A stretch of 64,000 nucleotides of DNA from Bryopsis sp. KO-2023 (lineage: Eukaryota > Chlorophyta > Ulvophyceae > Bryopsidales > Bryopsidaceae), in contig BSYQ01000008.1 of NCBI GenBank assembly GCA_030272585.1, forward strand, positions 310,001-374,000, read 5' to 3'. The translations under genes were made by a program, and so were the position numbers. Below, in pieces: positions 11,761-21,435 of this stretch. The notes below the pieces were generated by a model. It was not told where the DNA came from, did not search any database, and saw only the letters and a list, made by a program, of their open reading frames with translations. Numbering within the stretch: the first letter of the stretch is position 1; each line of letters opens with the position of its first letter.

Positions 11761-12497
11761 TTATATTTTTTGCCTTGGGCGACCTCTAGGTAATGCCCCA
11801 GCCCGGTTATGTTTAAGGGCAACCTTTCTAACATTATAAAAATGGATTTTTAACTTTTTTATAACAAAATCGAACCGTTTTTCTTTTTCTAAAAAAGTTA
11901 TTTTTTCTATCGCCTTGGTTAAAAATTGATCCAGGTGTGGACCAAATTTTTCTTGGACTTCCTTGAACGTCACACCACATCCTCCTTGGTGTTTCCCGAG
12001 CTCCTTGCTGAAATCGCGACACATCGCACACACCAGTTTGTTTTGCCTGCATGTCACATCAAAAAGAATTGGCACCACCAAACATTACAGAAACCACAAC
12101 GCAAATAGCGAAGCCGAGAGACCTACTTCTTTTCGACCCTTTCTTCTCCTTCCAAACACTTTGCGTCGTCCCCTTCTTCCCTGTCCCCTTCTTCCCCGTC
12201 TACCAAAGACGTGGCAGTGGAGGTGGCAGGTAAACTTGAATTTGAAGGAGTGGAAGTCGAAGGAGGCGGTACTACCGTGGGAAATGGCGAGACGGCGTCA
12301 AGAGAAGAAAAATGAGCGGTAAGTGTCGACCTCGTCGCCCGTGGAGGAGGAAGGGGTGCAAGAGTTCTCTTGGACTTGCGCTTCAGCGTTCTCCTCGACG
12401 GTTTCTCTGAGAGGGGTACGCTTCCGAAGAATCTTTTTTCGATCTCCTTGTTTTTTCCCCGCGTCTCTTCGACCATTTCTTCAAAAGTTTTCGGCAT
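11761..12497 (-). other. CACTA-borne open frames, protein family unknown
   Basis: Two minus-strand stretches look coding. The 5' one (12497 downwards) begins MPKTFEEMVEETRGKNKEI and turns into a basic then Ser/Thr/Pro-rich tail. The 3' one (12046-11761, after acceptor GACATGCAG) contains a CAMC motif and continues FSKELGKHQGGCG through a Lys-rich helical region to GRPRQKI and a stop. The splice joining them is not clear. They may encode an element accessory (TNPA-like DNA-binding) protein or be captured host exons. No transposase catalytic motif is visible. Confidence 0.4.
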
Positions 12498-13189
12498 CTT
12501 TCGAAAGTTTGTGAGTTCGGTAGACTTGAGCTTAAGTGCGTTCGGAGGTTACCGTCGGTAACTTACCGACCAAGGCGATCTAACAGGATTGTACTTCTGA
12601 CCACAGAAACAAAGGATTGTACTTCTTACCACAGAAACAAACAGGAAGCAAGGCAAACCAAACAGGAAGCAAGGCAAACCGAGGTATAAGAAAAAAGAAA
12701 GGCGCAAGGAGAACCTTTCCCGGTTGGTTAGGGCGGTCTCCAGACATCTACTGAACAGCGCCAATGATCGACAAAGAAGCCAAAGGCGACGAGATAGTAA
12801 GAGGTCTCGTCAGAGGGGAGGACATAAGACTACGAGGTCGTGTGCTACTATTGCCAGTGGGTAAGTTTTAACTGCTCCCTGAAAACGATCCATTTGGCCA
12901 AAAATGATTTTTTTCCGTTGCGAAAGAAAGAAGAAAATAGTTGTGCAGGTGGGGGGTTGTGTATTTTTAATCATCTCTGTTGTGATTTATGGAGGGGAAA
13001 GGGGAGTACAATAGCTGCTCAGCTGCCAAGAAACTCCAGCACGGTTCTTCCACCAGGGAGCAGGTCCCTCTGTGTTCTCCAGACCAAATTCATAGGGTGC
13101 TGGTTTCAATACTCAGACCTGGCCAGAGTAGAGTGAGAGAACTTTTTTTTGGAGTTTCATGTGGATGAAGTGACCTTTCAACCTTTCAG

Positions 13190-13566
13190 GTGCAGACAGG
13201 GGGAAGAAAAAAGCAGGGCCATCTGCTGTAAAAGAGGCTGCCAAGCAAACCGGTTCATCGTCCTCCGAGTCCTCATAACTGGAGGAACTATCGACCGAGG
13301 GGGATGCTGCCCAGGCTGGACCAAGTGCAAGAAAAGGGACGGCGAATCGTAGCAAGCCGGGGAAAACTAAGCCGGATTCTTCCAGTTCATCCGAATCCTC
13401 GGGTAAAAAGCCTTCCACCTCCACCTCCTGGTCATCTTCATCATCATCTGAAGAATCCGAAAAGGAATCTTCCCCCCAAAAAAAGAAAAAGAAACCATCG
13501 CCACAGGCACAGTCCTCGTCCAGCTCCTCTTCTAAGGAATCTTCCGAAGAATCGTCTGGTTCATAA
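13190..13566 (+). pseudogene. Captured Nopp140/SRP40-like acidic serine fragment
   Basis: After an acceptor-like TTTCAG, one plus-strand frame encodes alternating serine/acidic blocks and Lys/Pro linkers: GKKKAGPSAVKEAAKQ, SSSSSESSGKKPSTSTS, SSSSSSEESEKESSPQKK and SSSSSSSKESSEESSGS. This alternation is characteristic of Nopp140/NOLC1 (yeast Srp40), a nucleolar snoRNP chaperone phosphorylated by CK2. The frame is interrupted by TAA at 13276 and ends at TAA at 13564. There is no C-terminal SRP40 domain. It lies wholly within the CACTA element, so it is best read as a host gene fragment carried by the transposon and now non-functional. Confidence 0.6.
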
Positions 13567-14474
13567 GAAGGATCAGAATCTCCAGCAGGTTGGTTGGAGG
13601 TGCGCTCGCAAACACAAGTGCATTTGATGAGCTTTGTTTGGTTTCATATGTTTATTTGATCTGGGAGAATCCCATGCACCTTTTGCAGTGACATGAATTA
13701 TTTTGGTTTGGTTTTCCGCCCCGAACCAGTGAGTATGCTATGTTCGTGGCATGATTTTTTTGTTCTGGGCAAAACTTCGCAAAACGATTTGAAAAATGAG
13801 TCATCGTTCCAAGAGACAAATGAAAAAATAATGCCCGGGTTGACTAGAAATGAATCTGGTGTGCGGGGGACAGGTGCGTCTTGTGGGATCTGGTGCCGCC
13901 TGCAACAACATTTCGGCACCCAGCTGCAGCAAGGGTCAAGGAACTCCGCAAAGTATGACTCAGACATCAACAAAAAAAGGGTGTCCGAAACTATGAGGGG
14001 GCCTCTGTTTTCTGATCCCAAAGTTCTTTCCAGGAGTGACTAGCATGTGTTTGTTCAACTTCGTAAGACAGAGCCTTGATATGGTCTTCTATTAACTGTT
14101 ATGATTCACCCCAATTTTTACTCTGCTGTTTTCTGGTTTTTCTCAGGGGATCCCTGTTCAACGCTGTCATGGAAGCAGTCTCCTCGGGGTGCTGGCACAT
14201 ATAAGAAACCATTAGATAGTTGTTGTTCAGGCAGTTGGTGGTAAAAATTTGCACTCTTGGTGGTCTTCTTTAGTTCCAGTTTCAGATCGGAGTAGTGATA
14301 GGAAGAGGAGTTCCAGGGACAGGAATATTAGATCTGAAAATGATGGAAACACGATTTCAGGGCAGCGGGTGGTTGTTGAATGTGGGGGCAGTGGGTTGTT
14401 GGATGTGCGGTTTGCTTCTGGCTCTGTAAAATTATTACTCAATGAACTTGTTTCCCGTTTCGACAGTTTTGCTT

Positions 14475-14935
14475 GTTACCAATTTTTCAAGAATGACCAG
14501 ATTCTTGAAATTACCAAATTTTCACAATTACCAGTTTTCCTGAAATTACCAGATTTTCAAAATGCATCACTTTTCAAATTTACCAGATTGTTCTCACAAA
14601 TACCAGTTTTTCAAAAATTACCAGATTCTCAAAAGTCGTCACTTTTCGAATTTACCAGATTACGACCACGATTACCAGTTTTTAAAATTACCAGATTCTT
14701 GAAATTACCAGATTTTCAAAAGTCGTCACTTTTCGAATTTACCAGATTACGACCACGATTACCAGTTTTTCCACCTCCCCAGAAAACTGGTAAATTGTGA
14801 TAATGTGGTAAAAAAAACTGGTAATCGTGGTCGTAATCTGGTAAATTGAAAAACTGGTAAACTCAAAAAAAGCACGAAACGACTGTTGGAACTTCGTGCA
14901 AAAACTGGTAAATAAACTGGTAAATCGACCCTTTT
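14475..14935. repeat. Right subterminal repeat array of the CACTA element
   Basis: About 20 copies of TTACCAG or its complement CTGGTAA. One block (TTTTCAAAAGTCGTCACTTT followed by a GAATTTACCAG stretch) is present twice, near 14627 and 14715. It mirrors the left array. Confidence 0.85.
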
Positions 14936-14948
14936 TTTACTAGTGCAT

Positions 14949-16504
14949 TCCTGATTGCTTTGTGATATTCAATCGTTGCCATCTAGCGCAGCCAAGTACT
15001 TTTCTACTTTATGATTTCTTTTTCCCTCCCCACCAAATCACCTGAACTACAACAAATGCTTCCTATCTGTACAGAATAATCCTCCCTTTCTTGAAAAAAC
15101 CCATTACTCATCCAACTCTGCTGGGGGTCTCAATAAACTCTCCTTCCCCCCCCCCCCAAAAAAAAAAGAAAAAGAACAGGAAAACTAGAATTTAACAAGA
15201 CTATTCATCCAGTGACAAAGAAAAAAACACCAGCAAAAAAACAAAAAAAAGCTGTCGGCGTGAAAAATCAATGCAATGTTGTTGTATCAACAGTTAGTGT
15301 GTCAACAATAGATTTGGGCGGTGGAGGTTGGACGAGAGTTGCTGGCATAAAAAATTCAAAATCAGGAACTCAGTTAAGCTACCCCTAGTATGTGATTTGA
15401 AAATTTTTGCAACTTTGATCATTCAGTTTACAAAATCGGACCAATCTTTGAAAAAATTCACTGAAGTATTGATTCAGATGGTTGATACATCTTGCTCTCT
15501 GGATTGTGAGGGAAAAGCCCCCGACATTTTCTACAGACGTGAGGCATAATAAAAACTCATAAGTTTTTACAAGATTTGTGGACACACATTAGTCAGACTC
15601 AGCAACATCTGTCCGACCGTCTATTCACAAAGGCTCAACAGTGTCAAATCATCAAAAGAAAAAGCGGCACTTGTCAGCTGTCACGAATTATCTTTAACTA
15701 CACCCACCCAGCTGCACGCGTTTCGGGTCACTTGCATGATGGAGAAGCCTGATCTCCCAGGAGACAGAAAAAATTTCACCCGAAATTTCGGAGCTTATCT
15801 GGCAGCAGCATTTGTATTGTTCACAATGTTCAATGAACAGGAAAAAATGCGGTATTGAAACAAATTTGTTATGGCGTCTAGAAAAATGGGACAATTACTA
15901 ATAGATGCTTGATTCGTTTCCTGTACATGTGACACTGTCACTATCTTTCTGATGCAAACAACCCCCACAACCATTTTATCACCACTACACAGGCTCCAAA
16001 AAATGGGACAAAACTCAAGGCACCCAGAGGAAGGCTTCCCTATCTCTCTAAATACCCCGCCTATCAATGAAACATTGTCATTGTGACAACGAAACAGCTC
16101 CAACCCAAAATCAAAATCAACAGATTCTTCAGTTACTCCCTTTCAACACGACTTTTCTGTTTTCACAGAAACGAGTCAGAAGATCAACCTTTACATCATG
16201 CTTGTCTGCATGCTCCCTCTGGAACATCTGTTCTTGTTCAAAAATCATGCAACAAACATCGCACCCAATGACATAATGAGCCACCTCAAGTCTGACTGTT
16301 GATATCACACAAGAAAAAATAGAGGGCATGCAAATTCACGACGAAAACCATTCGCAAAAATTTCAACCAGTCATTGCTTTTGAGAACACAAGTGGAACAA
16401 AGCAGATGCACAAGACAAAAATAACAGGATTGGAAAATTGACACTTGGGAATGGGTTGCAAAATGCAACAGAGCAGGTGCATCATCTACATTGGTGCATG
16501 TAGA
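14949..16504. other. Intergenic, nothing recognised
   Basis: Contains a C12/A10 homopolymer stretch near 15150. No supported gene; it ends with the 3' untranslated region of the minus-strand PAN gene. Confidence 0.5.
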
Positions 16505-19180
16505 TCAACCCTGTACAGCTTTCAAAAAGTTATCCACCACATCCTCGAGGCGGGATTCCTGTGGGGTTTCATTCTCGACCTTGTCCAGCTTATCTTTGAC
16601 AAGTTCTATCAAGGATTTCAACTTCTTCTTATCTTCAGCCGACTCTGTCGACAAAATTAGGACCAAAAGGATGAGAAATCATATTTTGAAACAAGATATG
16701 ATGTCTGTTGACAAAAAACTAGGATAAAAAGAATGGCAGGTGATATTTTGAAAAGATATGATTATTGTTAAATGCTTTTGTCCATGGCAGGGGATGGAAC
16801 AGACATCCCAAGCAAGTGCATTAACGTAACTGGGACGTTGAAATTCCGGGAGGGGGCGGGGGGAGGGGATTGTTATAAATAGCGTTTGATTTCTTGAATT
16901 TTTTTTGTAAGTAAGTTGAATGAATGAAATTTAAAAAAATTGAGAAAATAAGAAAATATAAGAAAATATATTTCAGAAGAAAATATCCCAGTTCATTTTC
17001 TGCTTTGTTATTTGTTAAAGGCGGCTTACGTCTCGATTGGATGATGCCACTGGCACTGCACCGAGCGCACAAGCTGACCTCATTCTGAATATTTTTCATG
17101 AAGCATTTTCCGGATGATCTCACTCTAGTCCATGCTTTGCAGCCTGAAAAAAAAAAATACCGTAAAAAAAAGCATAAACCTTGTATTCTTTTCATTGATT
17201 AGCATCACAGCGATTGACAAACATGGGGATCCTCTGAACATATTTCACATTGGTGCATTGGACCAATCTTGATTTTCACAACTCAGCTTTAGCTTGGCAA
17301 GCTTTCCTAAAATGACACAAGCGAAAGATCCACTCACAGGAAAGATGCACACAAAATCACAACAAAGGGTAAAAAAACCATCCACGAAATCTTGTGAGAA
17401 TCTCTTTTCCTATTTTCAACCATGCATTTCACTTCACTTTTTAATTTACAGATCACATTCTTGATATTCGTTTTTCCCTCGAAAAAAATGCACTCACTTG
17501 ACAAGCTTTTGCAAACATTGCAACACTCCTCATCAGATTTTGTGGGCACCCCTCGAGCAAGATCCCCCCCCTTAAAATCAACCCCGGGGAATATCAGACA
17601 TTTCTCATCAGCATCAGCTTTGACGGGAGCCTGTTCTGCCACTGCCACTGGTCAAATGACATGAAAACAATTTTTTAAAAAATAGTATAACATTCTAGAA
17701 ATAGAAAAAATAATGGATTTTAGTATTTGTGGCAGGTTTTTTATCGCGATTTTTTTTTAAACTGGAGTCTTACCCTTCGGCTTATTCCCAGAAGCACACA
17801 CAAAACATGGAACCTTTTCTACGTTATCATCTTTTAGCCAGCACTCCCCTTTCTTGTGGTTTCTCGTTTTTACTCTTATCATTACCCATTTCTTGCACCC
17901 TGCAATCAAAACAAACCAAAAAAAATATCAACTCGAACAAACTTGTCCATGAGAAGTCATTCTATAATGACACTCATTTTGCGGACATACAAAAAAATAG
18001 TACAAAAAAAATATTTCAACGTTCAAACTCCATAAGCTGGTTTATTCATTTTTAGAAAAAGTAAAATTCTCCTGGAGAACATAATCTTTAGGTGATGGGC
18101 CGCCACTGATGCAACATTTTTTCCATTTTTTTTGAACTTGCAAGACTGATGACCCCCCTTACCCTGAGCTCATCTGTTCAGTCCTAACCATTATTATATG
18201 ACATTTGCATTATCTTTTTTGAAGAATTCATACCTTGTGTGCAAATTTCAACAGGAAACACACTGAAATGCTACAAAGCACTGACATTTTGCACAGGAGG
18301 GGGAGGGGGAGGGGGGGTATGCTGTACAAGCCTAACCTGTGGTGTTGCCGCACAGATCACAGCAATCCTTTGGTGAGCCCACAATAGTGGTAGCTCCATT
18401 GTTCAGTGGGTTGTCGTTTTTATAATCGAACCCCCTCTCTATCGCACAGCCTGGTCGAACAACAATTCACTCTGATCAAACTTTTTTTCTCACTTTTGGG
18501 CAGGACACCACAAGGCAAGAAAAACATAAAAAACCAGAAGCTTTACCGAGATTTTTTTCCTCTTTGTGCGTGTTCAGGTCTAAAACAAAACAAGCCTGAT
18601 TGGTAGGTTTTGTTAGGTTTTGTTTTGTTTTTTCTGAGCTCATCAAAGTGTTTCATCAAAGCCTCAACTTCAACTTAAATTCAATACAATTCCATAAACT
18701 GAAAAGACTGTGTTTAACACAGGGTCACCATGTTTTGTATTTGAAGTATATTTCTTTCTGGCTGTTTGGAGCATCTGGGAGGCCATTCAAATACAATCAA
18801 TGTGACAACACTCAAGTTGGCACTGGCTGACTTCATGAACATGAGAAAGCACCATCTGAACTTTGCTTCAGTTCCCTCCCAGCATCGAAGCCTCGCTCTG
18901 CACGACACCAAAATCAGTGTTAATCTCCAGAAAACCAGGGGAAGTGGATCGGCAATAAATTCGAAAAAGTTGCTGCAGAAACCCCCCGTCGTGCGTTTTG
19001 TATTGTTTTTCAAATTCGACGCCACGGTAGGAAAAAAGAAATGGATCCGTTGTATGTCTGGACATGTTCCATTCAACCGGTCCAGGCCGGTTCTGGTCCC
19101 AAACCTGCGTTCCCGCATCTGGAGGCCACTGTGGTGACGAGCCCCAGCAAACACGAATACAGAAAAATGGAACCGTGCAT
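16505..19180 (-). CDS. PAN gene A: small secreted protein with two PAN/Apple-like domains
   Basis: Seven exons on the minus strand: 19180-19105, 18897-18853, 18450-18337, 17899-17774, 17647-17498, 17143-17030 and 16644-16505, encoding 254 residues; every intron is phase 1. Exon 1 encodes a signal peptide (MHGSIFLYSCLLGLVTTVAS). Exon 2 is a 45-nt micro-exon (RGFDAGRELKQSS). Exons 3+4 and 5+6 each form one PAN-like unit: a DCC(D)LC or ECCNVC half, then a GC-KxW half with a Cys and Cys-x-x-Cys pair. Exon 7 is a charged helical tail ending FLKAVQG. PAN domains bind proteins or carbohydrates outside the cell. The model is anchored by gene B (37779-40209), whose exons 1, 2 and 3 have exactly the same lengths (76, 45 and 114 nt). 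The ligand is unknown; a cell-wall or mating/recognition role is only a guess. Confidence 0.85.
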
Positions 19181-19654
19181 AGTCAGTCTACACTTGCTTA
19201 GTTTTTGTTTTTTTCACAGACAAACGAAAACGGTGAACTTTTTTTCGGTCCGTTTCCAGTACGCAGCTTATACAATCGGGTTTCAGATGTCGAAAGAAAA
19301 TACTCTGGGTTGTGGCGGTCAAGGGATGGTTGTGGGAAAGGGTCACTTCAACCGGTCTAATCAGTGCTGGCTCCCCCCATCCGCATGTTTTCTTTTTGCT
19401 GCGAGCTGGATCCTGTTGAGTTCACAGGGGTGTTCCAACACTCGGCCAACAGTGGGCGTAGGCCAAACATTCCCCTCCTCGATCCTATTCTGAAGTAAGC
19501 TCCTCAATCGTTTCACACATTTTTCCAGTCACGCTCAACAAAGTCGGTGGCGGTTTTTCGCATTTTGTCTGGCTGTCGCTCTGGGTGCGCAGAATTGATG
19601 CATTCTGTGTTTGTGTATTTCAGCAGACACGTTTCGATTTTTTCAACAAGAAGA
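19181..19654. promoter_or_regulatory. Shared divergent upstream region (474 bp)
   Basis: Lies between the ATG of PAN gene A (minus, 19180) and the ATG of the cysteine-rich secreted gene (plus, 19655). Both genes encode secreted proteins and may share regulation. No specific element is recognised. Confidence 0.4.
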
Positions 19655-20405
19655 ATGGCCGGTTATGGTTTGAGCCGCCGATTTTCCCTGTCTGGGCTTC
19701 TCCTGGTGGCGTGTTGGATATGTCTGAAGCTCTACGTCGCCGAGGGTATCCAGTTTTTCCCCAACCCCCAGTGCGATCTGCTTTGCCAAAACAGAGGGGC
19801 TAGGATGAGCCTGGTGTATTTGGAGCATTGCTTCATGGGCGCGGATGCATGGTGCTGTGGAGAGTTGGAGAAAGAAAACGCCCGATTGATCAGCAGGTAG
19901 ATGTGCTTCATTAACCAACACTCACTAAATCCACTGAACACTGTCTGTTCTGTTTTATTGCTTCTTCACCATCTTTTGTTCCAAAAATTCTGAACATTGA
20001 GCAAATTTGAAGAGATTTGCCGGAATGTCGGGTGACGGCTAGGAGCCTAGATTGGAGCTCAGAAATGGATGCCATCGTTCCTGGAGATAAAAAATGCAAA
20101 TTGTGCTTAATGTTGGTTACAACAATGTACATTTTTTTCTGTCTTTTTCTAGATTGCTTGTGGCTCTTCCAAGGGAGCCATAAGAAAATATAAATTCTTC
20201 ACTGATCTGGGTTATCTGTTTTTTCTTTTTTTCCTCGTCACTGCTTTTTGCTTTTTTTTCTGTGTTTTCCTGTTCTCCTTTTTTTTTTTTAATCTTTTTG
20301 CTTGTTTGCAGTTGTGAATGTGCCTTTGAAGTTTCCTGCAACCTGGCAGCGTTTTCTGGTCCTAAGACATTTTCCGAGTGTGGCTTCAACTTGCCGTATT
20401 GCTGA
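19655..20405 (+). CDS. Small secreted cysteine-rich protein (111 aa)
   Basis: Two exons, 19655-19896 and 20312-20405, joined in phase 2 (CAGCAG|GTAGAT, acceptor TTTGCAG). An N-terminal signal peptide (about residues 1-30; FSLSGLLLVACWICLKLYV) precedes a short mature region with many cysteines: CDLLC, EHC, WCC, SCEC, SCN, ECG and a terminal Cys. An even number of closely spaced cysteines implies a disulfide-stabilised secreted peptide. I do not recognise the family. It is divergently arranged with PAN gene A. Confidence 0.65.
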
Positions 20406-21435
20406 GCCCACCCAATTCATCTCAATACATATTTTTGTATTTGAAAAAAAAAAAAAAAGAAACAAAAAAATTACGCACATGCATGATATCAAGTGTTAAA
20501 ACCATTTAGTACTTTTTCTCTTTCAACAATTTTTTTGTTTGTTCGTTTGTTTGAATATGTTTATCAGCTGAAAGATGATGTTTGTTAATTTATTGAATGA
20601 AGGAGGGGATTCTATGTCAAGGAGAAAATTCAAAAATGGGGGGAAATGTGGCTTAAACAAAGAAAAAAGGATTGCATGATTTGCAATGAGGATGCGACTG
20701 TGGTTTGATGGGTCAACAAATGGCCGATTTTTACCTGTAAACTTCTGTAGTGTTGAGAATGGATATGATCGCTGTTTACGTGAATAAATTCAATGAATAA
20801 ATAATTTTTGGTTCTATTTTTGGAATAATTCCAGGAATGCAAGGCTCCCGCTGCAGCATTCGTTTTTGAAATATGGGTTTAGTCATGTGGAAGCCTGCGT
20901 ACTGGGGATTTTGGGTTTTTTTTCATTTCTACGTGTTCGTGGTGGTTTTTTGTCCGTCTGTTTTTTGCCCCTTCTTTTTCTTTTTCAAATCATGCCCAGG
21001 CTGGGAAAAAGCAAATTTCCCTCTTGTTGGATGTTTTATAGTGTTGTCGGAGTTCGGTTTTTTGAGTAGTATGGTGGGAGTGAAACAGTTGGATGAGGAC
21101 AGTAATAAAAAAAATTGCCACAACAATATCATTTAATTGTAAAAAACGAGATAAATTCAAAACACATGATCCAATCATTAGGCTCCATTGGAAATTCCTT
21201 CGCAAATCTGAGTTAAATTACCAAATGATCATTTCACAAAGATTCGGTGGAAATCGGATCAAAAGCCGACTGGACCTCTCCAGGACGGACCGAATTTCTC
21301 TATGTCAGACGGACAGAGCAGCACACGTCGAATCTGTCGAATCTGTCCCAACCCCCAAACACTTACACAGAGCTGGTGCTTGTGTGATATCATTTTTCGC
21401 TTCTGGGACCTTTTTTCTTGTTGCTCCTTCCCGAA
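20406..21435. other. Intergenic, nothing recognised
   Basis: A/T-rich, with overlapping AATAAA-like motifs near 20784-20802 that could end the preceding transcript. The last part is the upstream region of the TL29-like gene. Confidence 0.45.

Larger units (their letters stand above)
11033..14945. mobile_element. CACTA (EnSpm/CMC-type) transposon, 3,913 bp
   Basis: Both ends begin with CACTAGTAAAAAAAGGGTCG. The left 28 bases (11033-11060) are the exact reverse complement of the right 28 (14918-14945). The 3-bp direct duplication CAT flanks it (11030-11032 and 14946-14948). CACTA termini, 3-bp duplication and dense subterminal arrays of short repeats are the diagnostic features of the CACTA superfamily. 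Inside are minus-strand open frames of unknown type and a captured Nopp140-like fragment, but no recognisable TNP2/DDE transposase, so the copy is probably non-autonomous. Perfect TIRs and target duplication indicate a young insertion. Confidence 0.95.

Noticed and set aside
13113-13424. Minus-strand frame with acidic residues in the CACTA element
   Set aside because: It is the antisense shadow of the serine-rich Nopp140-like frame.
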